A stretch of DNA of 64,000 nt from Holophaga foetida DSM 6591 (GTDB lineage: Bacteria; Acidobacteriota; Holophagae; Holophagales; Holophagaceae): contig NZ_KI912268.1 of NCBI RefSeq assembly GCF_000242615.2, forward strand, positions 2,625,811 through 2,689,810, given 5' to 3'. A program made the translations under genes and the position numbers. Positions 18,153 to 26,157 of this stretch are shown here, piece by piece; the stretch's first letter is position 1, and each line of letters opens with the position of its first letter. The notes beneath the pieces are model-generated. The model was not told where the DNA came from and did not search any database. It saw only the letters and a list, made by a program, of their open reading frames with translations.

Positions 18153-19467
18153 TCTGACCCGCATCCTCCGGGGATCCGGCATTCCCGTGGGACCGGCGGA
18201 GGTGCTCGACTGCACCCGGGCCCTGAGGGCCATGGAGGGTCGGCGTCTCGAGCGCAGGGAGCTGCACACCCTTCTCAACGCCACCCTGGTGAAGGCCGAG
18301 TGGGGTACCGAGCTGGTGCAACGGCTCACCGAGCTCTTCCTGGGCCCGGAGGACGAGTGGCACTCGGAGCGCTTTGGGGGCCTGGCGCGAAGCGCCACCG
18401 GTGAGGGCCTGGACCACGGGGCCGGTGGGGTGCCCATTGAGCGCCTCCTGGAGGCCGTCCTGTCCCGGGAGATCGACTTCATCCATGGGCTCTGCCGGAG
18501 CCTCCGCCTGGAGGAGCTCATCGATGACCGGGAGGCAGCCCTTGATCGCCTGGAACGGGTCAGTGGGTGGGGCGAGGTCGCGGCCCGGGTGGAGGCCCGC
18601 CAGAGGGCCAGTGGGCTCACGGTGGAGGAATACGCCTCCGCCAGACGGCTTCTGGAGGAGTGGCATACCCTGTTGACCGAGGAGGTGGAGCGGGGGCTGG
18701 CCCGGAGCATGGCCCGGGAATGCGTGGTGGAACAGCTCCGTCGGGGCAACCCCCGGCAGCTCTCCTTCACCGATGCCCAGGGGCCCCAGGTGGAGCGGAT
18801 CACCCGGGAACTGGAGCGCCTGGCCCGGCGTCTGGCCACCCGGAAGGGGCGTCGGCGCAGGGCCGCGAAGTCCGGCCTGATCCACCTGCGGCGAAGCCTG
18901 CACCGGGTTGTGAAGGCCGGGGGTGTGCCCCTCTGGCTGGCGCACACCGAGCGCCGACCCTCCCGGCCCGATCTCTGGCTGCTCTGCGATATGTCCAACT
19001 CGGTGCGGCAGTTCAGCTGCTTCATGCTCCTCTTTGTGGCGATCCTCCAGCGGCGCTTCAACCGGGTGCGCTCCTTCGCCTTCGTGGATCGGCTCCAGGA
19101 GATCACCGAGTTCCTGGGGGAGGAGGATATGAGCCGGGTCCGCCTCCGGGGTCACGATCTCACGGGATACAGCCACTACGGGGAAGTCCTCCGGCAGTTC
19201 CACGTGGAACACCTGGATACCCTGACCCGGAAGACCACGGTGATCATCCTCGGGGATGCCCGGAACAACTGGAACGCGGTGGACGGCCATGAGGTGCTGG
19301 AGGAGGTCCGGGAGGCCGCCGCCGCCCTGTACTGGCTGAACCCCCTGCCCCGGGAGGCATGGGCGGATCGCGACGGCATCATGGGCGTCTACGCTCCCTG
19401 GTGCACCCGGGTCTTTCCTTGCGGGAATGTGGCCGAGCTCGAAAGGCTTGTGAACGAGGTGTTCTGA
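18133..19467 (+). CDS. CoxE-like VWA-domain protein
   Basis: A 444-residue partner of the upstream MoxR ATPase. The C-terminal half is a VWA domain with the MIDAS motif DMSNSV in LWLLCDMSNSVRQFSCF, followed by the predicted Thr/Asp region (VIILGDARNNWN). The N-terminal half is helical and charged, as in CoxE-type proteins. The GTG start overlaps the MoxR gene, indicating translational coupling. A parS-like palindrome lies inside the coding sequence (19197-19210), where it encodes FHVEH. Confidence 0.82.
   Translation: MEFLVLDLTRILRGSGIPVGPAEVLDCTRALRAMEGRRLERRELHTLLNATLVKAEWGTELVQRLTELFLGPEDEWHSERFGGLARSATGEGLDHGAGGVPIERLLEAVLSREIDFIHGLCRSLRLEELIDDREAALDRLERVSGWGEVAARVEARQRASGLTVEEYASARRLLEEWHTLLTEEVERGLARSMARECVVEQLRRGNPRQLSFTDAQGPQVERITRELERLARRLATRKGRRRRAAKSGLIHLRRSLHRVVKAGGVPLWLAHTERRPSRPDLWLLCDMSNSVRQFSCFMLLFVAILQRRFNRVRSFAFVDRLQEITEFLGEEDMSRVRLRGHDLTGYSHYGEVLRQFHVEHLDTLTRKTTVIILGDARNNWNAVDGHEVLEEVREAAAALYWLNPLPREAWADRDGIMGVYAPWCTRVFPCGNVAELERLVNEVF
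19196..19211. promoter_or_regulatory. parS-like centromere site 2
   Basis: AGTTCCACGTGGAACA within the CoxE-like gene contains the same perfect 14-bp palindrome as the gyrA site. An intragenic position is normal for parS sites. Confidence 0.75.
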
Positions 19468-19650
19468 ATAGGCTCAAGGCCCCCGTCCCTGGATAGCTTT
19501 CTTACTTACATCCGTTCGGCTACATGGGGTGCCCTTGTGCCTATCGAGGGGGCCTGCCAAGATTCGGGCAGTGTTTGACTCGTCCATTACGGACATGCCG
19601 GATCGGCTTTGTCTCTCTGGTGCAAATTCTTGCGGTTCTGGAGGTTGACG

Positions 19651-20472
19651 GTGGGGGCTTCTGTGCGTCTGTCGGTGTTTAATGTTGTTTTCATGGTTGT
19701 TATTGGAGTCTCCACTGTCTGCTGGTTGGGGTGCGGGGGAGGTTCCGGAGCACCTAGTTCCCGAAAGGACATCACCCGCTTCGTCGTTCTGGGCCAGGAG
19801 GGCACGATCAGCTCGGACACTGTCAGGGCTGTGGTTCCGGCTGGCACGGACCGCACCCACCTGGCTCCGAGCATCACCCACCAGGGAACGGATATCTCAC
19901 CGGCCAGCGGGGTCTACCAGAATTTCAGTGCTGCGGTCACCTACACCGTGACGGCAGAGGACCACAGCACCAAGGCCTATGCAGTCACAATTCTCGGGGC
20001 AGAGTGCGGCAACGGGGTGCAGGAACCCGGAGAGGAGTGCGATGACGGGAATCTGGTGAACGGAGATGGTTGCTCCAGCGCCTGCAAGCTCCCGGTCTGC
20101 GGGGATGGAACGGTGGACCCCGGTGAGGAATGTGATGACGGGAACCTGGTGAACGGAGATGGTTGCTCAAGTGCTTGCGTGCTCGCGACCTGCGGGGATG
20201 GAACGGTGGACCCCGGTGAGGAATGCGATGACGGGAACCTGGTGAGCGGAGATGGTTGCTCCAGCACCTGCATGCTCCCGGTCTGCGGGGATGGAACGGT
20301 GGATCCCGGTGAGGAGTGCGATGACGGGAATGTGGTGAACGGAGATGGTTGCTCCAGCGCCTGCATGCTCCCGATCTGCGGGGATGGAACGGTGGATCCC
20401 GGTGAGGATTGCGATGACGGGAACCAGGTGGGTGGGGATGGTTGCTCCAGCACCTGCAAGGTTGAACCTTGA
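19651..20472 (+). CDS. lipoprotein with five Cys-rich DUF4215-type repeats
   Basis: A 273-residue exported protein. GTG 19651 is chosen because GGAGG lies 6 bp upstream; a TTG at 19609 would be longer. The N-terminus is a signal sequence ending VCWLGCGGGS, a likely lipobox. Next comes an Ig-like region about 90 residues long (TDISPASGVYQNFSAAVTYT, as in DUF5018-like domains). Five tandem 31-residue repeats of the form CGDGTVDPGEECDDGN...GDGCSS.C follow, each with four cysteines, resembling the Myxococcus disulfide repeat (DUF4215). The structure should depend on disulfides, and a DsbA-like gene follows with a four-base overlap. Confidence 0.72.
   Translation: MGASVRLSVFNVVFMVVIGVSTVCWLGCGGGSGAPSSRKDITRFVVLGQEGTISSDTVRAVVPAGTDRTHLAPSITHQGTDISPASGVYQNFSAAVTYTVTAEDHSTKAYAVTILGAECGNGVQEPGEECDDGNLVNGDGCSSACKLPVCGDGTVDPGEECDDGNLVNGDGCSSACVLATCGDGTVDPGEECDDGNLVSGDGCSSTCMLPVCGDGTVDPGEECDDGNVVNGDGCSSACMLPICGDGTVDPGEDCDDGNQVGGDGCSSTCKVEP
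20005..20469 (+). repeat. five tandem 93-bp coding repeats
   Basis: Units begin at 20005, 20098, 20191, 20284 and 20377, each 93 bp, and are highly similar at the DNA level (for example TGCGGGGATGGAACGGTGGA in units 2-5). They encode the Cys-rich repeats. Copy number could change by slippage or recombination. Confidence 0.92.
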
Positions 20473-21335
20473 GGTCCCACGCTCTGAGGTCCGCCCTCGT
20501 CTGGGCTTGCCTGGCGAGCCCCGCCTGGGCGGGCGCACCCTTCCAGGTGTCTGCCGGAATCGGGTGGTCGGTACGGGCCACCTGGGAGCTGCCCGCCAAA
20601 CCCCTGGCCATCGCCCACTCGAAGGACTCCCGTCGGGTGTTCGTGCTTTGCGAGGACGCTAAGGTGCGCATCTTCGCCGCAAACGGCCGGAAGGAGGGCG
20701 AACTTCCGGTGGGGGCGGATATCCGGGGGATCGAGGCGGCTTCGGATGGGGAATCCCTCTACTTGGCCAGTGGCCGGGACAATCGGATCACGGTGGTGGA
20801 TCTCGCCCTGGCGAAGACGATTGACACGCATGGGGCTCCTGCCCTGGGGCCGGATCAAGCACCCGTGACGCTGGTCGTGTTCTCCGACTTTGAATGCCCA
20901 TGGTGTACCAAGGAGGCTCCCATCCTCCAGAAGCTGCTGGCCCAGAACCAGGACAGATTGAGGATCGTGTTCAAGCACGCTCCCCTGCCCTCCCACTCCC
21001 GTGCTGAGGGAGCTGCGCTGGCCGCGATCGCGGCCCAGTTGCAGGGCAAGTTCTGGCCCATGCATGACGCCCTGTTCGCAGGTGCTCCCTGGACTGCGGA
21101 AACCATCCAGAGTGCGGCCCTGAAGGCCGGGCTGAACATGGAGCTTTTCAGGCTCGATCAGGCTGGCACCGAGGCAGCCGCCCGTCTGGCTAAAGACCGG
21201 AAGGATGCCCGCCAGGCCGGTGTGGCCTCCGTGCCTGCCCTGTTCGTCAATGGCTATCCGGTGAGGAACCGTTCACTCGCCTCGCTGCAATCGATGGTGG
21301 ACGGGATCCTGGCCGGGGTCGAGCCCAGGCCCTGA
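20469..21335 (+). CDS. DsbA-family thiol oxidoreductase with N-terminal propeller-like region
   Basis: A 288-residue exported protein. The N-terminus is a signal peptide (to about AWA-GAP). Residues 40-115 contain two beta-propeller-like blades (VFVLCEDAKVRIFAANG; LYLASGRDNRITVVDLA). The C-terminal thioredoxin fold of the DsbA/DsbG type has active site CPWC at 143-146 and the cis-proline region VASVPALFVNG. The TTG start overlaps the upstream stop (TTGA), coupling it to the Cys-rich lipoprotein, which is its likely substrate by inference. The fusion of blades to DsbA is unusual. Confidence 0.78.
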   Translation: MRSHALRSALVWACLASPAWAGAPFQVSAGIGWSVRATWELPAKPLAIAHSKDSRRVFVLCEDAKVRIFAANGRKEGELPVGADIRGIEAASDGESLYLASGRDNRITVVDLALAKTIDTHGAPALGPDQAPVTLVVFSDFECPWCTKEAPILQKLLAQNQDRLRIVFKHAPLPSHSRAEGAALAAIAAQLQGKFWPMHDALFAGAPWTAETIQSAALKAGLNMELFRLDQAGTEAAARLAKDRKDARQAGVASVPALFVNGYPVRNRSLASLQSMVDGILAGVEPRP

Positions 21336-21338
21336 AGT

Positions 21339-21863
21339 TCACTCCCTGAACCGCTCCACGGTGAAGCGCTGCAGCTTGTACCGCTCCCCCCTGGGGTCGA
21401 TCCCGGCCTTGCGGCAGGCGATGCGGATCTGATCGTCCACGGAATCCACCCCCTCCAGGTCCGGCAGTAGCACTCCCCGTCGGCCCTCGGTGTTGTAGAC
21501 AATGACCCCATAGCGGCGGGGGTCGAGTTCTTCGGCGGAGCGGATGTCCTCTGGCTCGGAGAGGACATCCACCTTGATCGCCAGATCCTCCATCTCCGGA
21601 AGGGACACGGGGACGAAACGGTAGTCCTGGGTGCCCGCCGAGATGGCATTGCACAGAATCTCCTCCACCAAGTTCTCCCGGCAGGGGCTGAGGGTGCCGA
21701 TGCATCCCCGCAGATCCCCTTCCCGTGTGTGGATGGAAACGAACGCCCCGGCCCGCTGGCCCTTCAGGGCCTCGGCAATATCCGGCGGAACCTGGGTCAG
21801 CGGCCGGTGGTACCGCAGATAGTGCTCCAGGCTGAGGCGGGCCAAGCGGACATGGGGACTCAT
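21339..21863 (-). CDS. AMMECR1 domain protein
   Basis: A 174-residue AMMECR1-family protein. The signature LRGCIGTL and the block DYRFVPVSLPEMEDLAIKVD are clear. The family is conserved from archaea to humans; its biochemical role is still unclear, with proposals around radical SAM or MEMO-like redox chemistry. I chose ATG 21863 (MSPHVRLARLSLEHYL), which leaves 61 bp for promoters of the divergent DUF3786 gene; the in-frame ATG at 21914 would leave only 10 bp. Confidence 0.88.
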   Translation of the reverse strand: MSPHVRLARLSLEHYLRYHRPLTQVPPDIAEALKGQRAGAFVSIHTREGDLRGCIGTLSPCRENLVEEILCNAISAGTQDYRFVPVSLPEMEDLAIKVDVLSEPEDIRSAEELDPRRYGVIVYNTEGRRGVLLPDLEGVDSVDDQIRIACRKAGIDPRGERYKLQRFTVERFRE

Positions 21864-21924
21864 GGTGCCCAAAACGTAAGCCCCTTTAGAGGGTTCACAA
21901 GGGGCGGAATGCATACAATCACTG

Positions 21925-22569
21925 ATGGCATCTTCCTATCGCTTCGCATTCGACAAGGCCCTGGCGGATCTGGAAGCCCAGGACCCCCTGCGGGTCTGCA
22001 GGAACACCCTGGCGCGGTGTGTTCCTGGGGGCTATGCCATCCTCTTCCTGGGGCGATCCGTGCGGGTTGATCTCCCTTCGAGGCAGGTCCTGGATGAGGT
22101 CGCGGGCCGTCCCCTGCCGCTGGGCACCGGCATGCTGGTCCTTCATCACTTGGCCTGGGCCAGGGATGTGGAACCCGAAGGGAACTGGATCAGCCTGAAG
22201 GAAGTTCCGGAGGGGGGTGACCTCTTCTTCCCGGCCTTCAAGAAGGAGGTCCTGGATGCCTTGGTGGAGGCATTCCAGTACGATCTTTCCGCCTTCCGGA
22301 CAGCGGCTCTGCGTTTGGGAGCCAGGCCCCTGTCCATGGGCCAAGCGGGTGCCTGCTTCCAGATGTTTCCGAAGGTGCCTCTGGCGGTGGCCCTGTGGGG
22401 TGCCGATGAGGAGTTGCCGGGATCCGCCACCTTCCTCTTCGATCGCACCATCCATCACTTTGCTCCCCTGGAGACCCTTATCGGTTTCGGGTACTACTTG
22501 GCCCATGTCCTGGTGCGGGCCCCAGAGGTGAAGGTACCCACCCGGAGGGTTGACCCCTTCTGGGAATAA
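21925..22569 (+). CDS. DUF3786 domain protein
   Basis: A 214-residue soluble protein resembling DUF3786, a family found mainly in anaerobes and acetogens and often near corrinoid or methyl-transfer genes. Visible features are the N-terminal FDKALADLEAQDPLRVCRN, a central DLFFPAFKKEVLDALVEAF and a C-terminal GADEELPGSATFLFDRTI followed by HHFAPLETLIGFGYYLA. No catalytic motif is evident. It is divergent from AMMECR1 and probably shares a regulatory region with it. Confidence 0.65.
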   Translation: MASSYRFAFDKALADLEAQDPLRVCRNTLARCVPGGYAILFLGRSVRVDLPSRQVLDEVAGRPLPLGTGMLVLHHLAWARDVEPEGNWISLKEVPEGGDLFFPAFKKEVLDALVEAFQYDLSAFRTAALRLGARPLSMGQAGACFQMFPKVPLAVALWGADEELPGSATFLFDRTIHHFAPLETLIGFGYYLAHVLVRAPEVKVPTRRVDPFWE

Positions 22570-22631
22570 GTTACATTCCCGTTTCCGGTGGATTGCAGCC
22601 TTGATTGACCATTGCGGAGAAGGCTTCCACC

Positions 22632-23714
22632 ATGGAACTTTCTGTCTTGAGGACTGCCATGCCCCGCGCCGCCAAACCTGCCCCCAAACCCGTCAAGTCT
22701 GCCGCCAGCCCGAAGGCTCTCAAGGCTCCCAAGGCCCCTGCCCTGGGCCCCGTGGGCGCCTACATCAAGTACCACTTCCGCCACTTCAACGCCGCTGCTC
22801 TCATCGATGCGGCCGAGGGGTACCGGGTTTTCCTGGAGCAGGGCGGACAGATGATGGTGACCATGGGCGGAGCCATGAGCACGGCGGAACTGGGGCTCTC
22901 CCTGGCCGAGATGATCCGCCAGGACAAGGTCCACCTCATCGTCTGCACCGGCGCCAATCTCGAAGAGGACATCTTCAATCTGGTGGCCCATGACTTCTAC
23001 GAGCGGGTGCCCCACTACCGGGATCTCACCCCCCAGGACGAGAAGGCCCTCCTGGACCGCCACATGAACCGGGTGACCGATACCTGCATCCCCGAGATGG
23101 AGGCCATGCGCCGCATCGAGAAGGCCATGCTCAAGGTCTGGATGGACGCCGACCAGAAGGGCAAGCGCTTCTTCCCCCACGAATTCTTCCAGCAGGTCCT
23201 CAAGTCCGGCGCCCTGAAGAAGTCCTATCAGATCGACCCCAAGAACTCCTGGATGCTGGCGGCCCTCGAAAAGAACGTTCCCATCGTGGTTCCCGGATGG
23301 GAGGACTCCACCCTGGGCAACATGTTCGCCGCAGCGGTCATCCGGGGCGAGATCAAGAACGTCCATACCGTGCGCACCGGCATCGAGTACATGACCTGGC
23401 TGGCGGACTTCTACCTCCAGACCACCAAGAAGAAGCCCCTGGGCATGTTCCAGATCGGCGGGGGCATTTCCGGGGACTTCCCCATCTGCGTCGTGCCCAT
23501 GCTCGAGCAGGACCTGGAGATGAAGAACACCCCGCTCTGGGGTTACTTCTGCCAGATCAGTGACAGCACCACCAGTTACGGTTCCTACTCTGGCGCCGTC
23601 CCCAACGAGAAGATCACCTGGGGGAAGCTCGATGTCGAAACCCCCAAGTTCATCGTCGAATCCGACGCCACCATTGTGGCCCCCCTGGTGTTCGCGTACC
23701 TGCTGGGTTGGTAG
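22632..23714 (+). CDS. deoxyhypusine-synthase-like protein
   Basis: A 360-residue member of the deoxyhypusine synthase superfamily, which uses spermidine and NAD for aminobutyl transfer. GGAMSTAELGLSLAEM and CTGANLEEDIFN are the N-terminal NAD-site signatures. The C-terminal ITWGKL places a lysine at about residue 332, equivalent to the catalytic Lys329 of the human enzyme. Bacteria lack eIF5A, so the substrate is uncertain; a homospermidine-type polyamine role is one option. A Lys/Ala/Pro-rich N-terminal stretch precedes the fold. ATG 22632 is supported by GGAGAAGG 9 bp upstream. Confidence 0.82.
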   Translation: MELSVLRTAMPRAAKPAPKPVKSAASPKALKAPKAPALGPVGAYIKYHFRHFNAAALIDAAEGYRVFLEQGGQMMVTMGGAMSTAELGLSLAEMIRQDKVHLIVCTGANLEEDIFNLVAHDFYERVPHYRDLTPQDEKALLDRHMNRVTDTCIPEMEAMRRIEKAMLKVWMDADQKGKRFFPHEFFQQVLKSGALKKSYQIDPKNSWMLAALEKNVPIVVPGWEDSTLGNMFAAAVIRGEIKNVHTVRTGIEYMTWLADFYLQTTKKKPLGMFQIGGGISGDFPICVVPMLEQDLEMKNTPLWGYFCQISDSTTSYGSYSGAVPNEKITWGKLDVETPKFIVESDATIVAPLVFAYLLGW

Positions 23715-23745
23715 AGAGCGGGGCCTTTCTTTTCGTCCACGACAC

Positions 23746-23780
23746 ATCGGCGCCGAGGGGGAACCCGAAGCGCCGATTTT
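23746..23780 (+). terminator. intrinsic terminator after the deoxyhypusine-synthase-like gene
   Basis: ATCGGCGC and GCGCCGAT form an 8-bp GC-rich stem around a 16-base loop, ending in TTTT, 31 bp after the stop codon. Confidence 0.7.
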
Positions 23781-23997
23781 GTAGGTGTGCTTACTGTGCC
23801 CGTTTTGCGGTACTTGTGGTTTGCCTGACGGGCCATGCTTATCGTTCTAATTGCCCTTTTCATAGTGTGGTTGGGTAGGCATTTACCGGCATAAACCCGA
23901 CCCTGGGGAGGCCTGTCTGTAACGGGTTCGTAGGTTGAATTTGCTCATAAATGAAGGCTATTCGTGTTTCCATGGCCCCCTTTGGGGGCTTTTTTTT
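23781..23997 (+). ncRNA. candidate small RNA locus between two terminators
   Basis: No credible ORF lies in this stretch, which starts after one terminator and ends with a strong second one. It contains a possible hairpin, AAACCCG pairing with CGGGTTC around 23897-23933. A transcript ending at the second terminator would have no protein to encode unless it reads through from upstream. No known RNA family was recognised, and the boundaries are approximate. Confidence 0.3.
23975..23997 (+). terminator. strong intrinsic terminator
   Basis: GCCCCC-TTT-GGGGGC followed by eight T residues is a textbook rho-independent terminator. It lies 30 bp upstream of a promoter serving the cyclase operon, insulating it. 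Confidence 0.88.
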
Positions 23998-24027
23998 AAG
24001 GCGATAAGTTTTTTTCGCGTTTCCCTG

Positions 24028-24056
24028 TTGACAAGAAAATGGGGTGGAATTACTTT
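24028..24056 (+). promoter_or_regulatory. sigma-70-type promoter of the cyclase operon
   Basis: A consensus TTGACA box (24028-24033) is followed after 17 bp by TACTTT (24051-24056), 63 bp upstream of the sugar phosphate cyclase ATG. The -35 is perfect and the -10 is weak. Confidence 0.6.
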
Positions 24057-24118
24057 AATCGTGTCCCACACAACAATACAGGTGGATCGCCAGACGAGAC
24101 ACCGATACGGAGAACCCC

Positions 24119-25309
24119 ATGACCACTCTCACCACCTCCTCCTCCATCTCCTTCCGCGAGATCTCCTCCGAACCCGGCGTCTCCCACCTCCTGGCCGCGG
24201 GTGAAATGGTCCGCCTGAAGACCCACCTGATCCCGGACCCCCCCTACTACTTCGGCAACCGGATCACCGGCCAGCTGGGTGGGCTCATCAAGGAGCAGAA
24301 CCCCGATCGTGTCTACCTGGTGACCAACCAGATGCTCCTCGACCTCTATGGAGCCGAGCTCCAGAAGTCCTTCCCTGAGAACAACCTGAACGTCACGGTC
24401 ATCACCATCGAGGACACCGAGGAGACCAAGACCTTCAAGACCCTCGAGCACCTCTGCGAAACCCTGGTTGGCCAGAACGTCTCCAAGGCCTCCCTGGTCA
24501 TCGGCTTCGGCGGCGGCTGCCTCACCAACATCGTGGGTCTGGCTTCGGCCATGATCTTCCGCGGCATCCGTTACGTCGAGATCCCCACCACCCTGATGGG
24601 CGTCACCGACAGCAGCCTCAGCAACAAGCAGGCGGTGAACGGCCGCCACGGCAAGAACCAGTTCGGTGTTTACTACGGACCCGTCTTCCTCTTCGGCGAC
24701 ACCCAGTTCCTGATGAGCGAGCCCGTGGGGGGCAAGAAGTCGGCCATTGTCGAGGGCATCAAGAATGGCTGGATCTCCGACCCCTCCCTGGTGGATTACT
24801 TCGAAGCCAAGCTCCAGACCGATCTGAAGGACTACACCGAGCAGGACATCACCGAACTGTCCCTGAAGATCATCCTGTCCAAGCTGGAGATCCTCAAGGC
24901 GGACCCCACCGAGAAGAAGCTCGGCATGATCCTGGAATACGGCCACACCTTCGGCCACGCCATGGAGTTCATCACCAAGGGCGCCATCACCCACGGCATG
25001 GCGGTGGCCAAGGGCATGTGCATCGCAGCCGAGCTGGGCAACCGCCTCGGGTACATCTCCCGCGAGGTGGTGGACCGCCACTACCGGATCTTCGGTGAAA
25101 CCTTGGGCCTCGACCTCAACATCCCCGCCAATGTGTCCGTCGAAGAGATGCTGCACGTCATGGTGAGCGACAACAAGAAGACCCTCGGCGGCACCAAGTT
25201 CGTGCTCCTGGAGCGGGTCGGCAAGTGCCTCAATCCCGATGGCGACTACCAGGTGAAGGTGCCTGCCGAGATCGTCAAGGCCATCCTGGACGAGTACAAG
25301 CAGCGTTAA
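24119..25309 (+). CDS. sugar phosphate cyclase, DHQ synthase superfamily (DOI-synthase-like)
   Basis: A 396-residue NAD- and metal-dependent cyclase of the 3-dehydroquinate synthase superfamily, which turns a sugar phosphate into a carbocycle. The Zn ligands are Glu212 (AIVEGIKNG), His276 (LEYGHTFGHAME) and His292 (THGMAVAKGM); the 16-residue His spacing matches DHQ synthases. NAD-site glycines are GFGGGCLTN. DSSLSNKQAVNGRHGKNQFG replaces the DHQ synthase 'GGK.GVN' motif and is closer to 2-deoxy-scyllo-inosose-type synthases, so it is probably not the shikimate aroB. The ATG leads a three-gene operon with an isomerase/epimerase and a zinc dehydrogenase. The product is unknown. Confidence 0.8.
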   Translation: MTTLTTSSSISFREISSEPGVSHLLAAGEMVRLKTHLIPDPPYYFGNRITGQLGGLIKEQNPDRVYLVTNQMLLDLYGAELQKSFPENNLNVTVITIEDTEETKTFKTLEHLCETLVGQNVSKASLVIGFGGGCLTNIVGLASAMIFRGIRYVEIPTTLMGVTDSSLSNKQAVNGRHGKNQFGVYYGPVFLFGDTQFLMSEPVGGKKSAIVEGIKNGWISDPSLVDYFEAKLQTDLKDYTEQDITELSLKIILSKLEILKADPTEKKLGMILEYGHTFGHAMEFITKGAITHGMAVAKGMCIAAELGNRLGYISREVVDRHYRIFGETLGLDLNIPANVSVEEMLHVMVSDNKKTLGGTKFVLLERVGKCLNPDGDYQVKVPAEIVKAILDEYKQR

Positions 25310-25338
25310 GTCGGCCCACACGGATACCCGGAGATCAC

Positions 25339-26157
25339 ATGTTCAAGCTCTGCTTCAACTCGACCACCCTCCGCAATCTGGACCTCTTCCACGCGCTGAA
25401 GGAAATCAAGGGCGCCGGCTATGAGGGGGTCGAGCTCACCCTGAACGACACCCACCTGCACCCGCTGGGCGCCACCGATGCCAGGATCCGGGAGCTGCGG
25501 GAGTTCTGCCTGGATGCCGGGATTTCCATCGTGTGTGTCGCAGCCGGTGGCCCTACCCTTTTGGGCGAGGTGCCCTACGAGCCCTCCCTCATTGGTTCGG
25601 ATGCCGCGGGACGGCTGCGGCGACGGGACCTGATCAAGCGCTCCATGGAAGTCACCCATCTGCTGGGTGTGCCGGTGATGAACTTCAACAGCGGCTTCCT
25701 GAGGGAGGAGGTGAGCTCCGAACAGGCGGCGGACCGCCTCCGGGAGGCCATCGATGAGTTCCTGGCAGAGGGAAGCGACCTGATCCTGGTCATGGAGCCC
25801 GAACCAGGGTTCTACATCGGCACCACCGATGCCGCCCTGCCGGTGATCCAGGCCGTGGATTCCCCGCGCCTGCGCCTGAACCTCGATATCGGCCATGTCT
25901 TCTGCTGCGAAGAGCAGCCCTACGAGGCCATCGAGAAGGCCCTGCCCTACGCCCGCCATATCCATATCGAAGACATCAAGGGGCGGGTCCACCATCACGA
26001 GATCCCGGGCGAGGGCGATATCGACTTCCGACGGGTGGTCGACAGCATCAAGAACTCCGGGTACGAACACTTTGTCAGCGTCGAGCTCCATCACCACGAC
26101 ACCCAGTGGGAACGGGCCCTGAAAGAAAGCAGGAGCTACCTATGCCAGCTCATGTAG
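25339..26157 (+). CDS. sugar phosphate isomerase/epimerase family TIM barrel
   Basis: A 272-residue xylose-isomerase-like TIM barrel of the IolE/IolI-hyi type. Metal-site candidates are Glu in MEPEPGFYIG, Asp in LNLDIGHV, His in HIHIEDIKG and Glu in SVELHHHD. ATG 25339 has GGAG 5-8 bp upstream and begins directly with the first strand (FKLCFNSTTLRNLD). It probably isomerises, epimerises or dehydrates the cyclase product. It overlaps the dehydrogenase gene by 16 bp, confirming an operon. Confidence 0.8.
   Translation: MFKLCFNSTTLRNLDLFHALKEIKGAGYEGVELTLNDTHLHPLGATDARIRELREFCLDAGISIVCVAAGGPTLLGEVPYEPSLIGSDAAGRLRRRDLIKRSMEVTHLLGVPVMNFNSGFLREEVSSEQAADRLREAIDEFLAEGSDLILVMEPEPGFYIGTTDAALPVIQAVDSPRLRLNLDIGHVFCCEEQPYEAIEKALPYARHIHIEDIKGRVHHHEIPGEGDIDFRRVVDSIKNSGYEHFVSVELHHHDTQWERALKESRSYLCQLM

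Noticed and set aside
19480..19570. Distant GGCCCCC/GGGGGCC inverted pair before the Cys-rich lipoprotein
   Set aside because: Seven bases separated by about 70 bp is expected by chance at this GC content.
22494..23747. 417-codon minus-strand frame opposite the deoxyhypusine-synthase-like gene
   Set aside because: Antisense shadow; it also overlaps the preceding gene and a terminator.
23880..23945. GGGTTCG element suggesting a tRNA T-arm
   Set aside because: No acceptor stem, anticodon arm or CCA context could be assembled around it.
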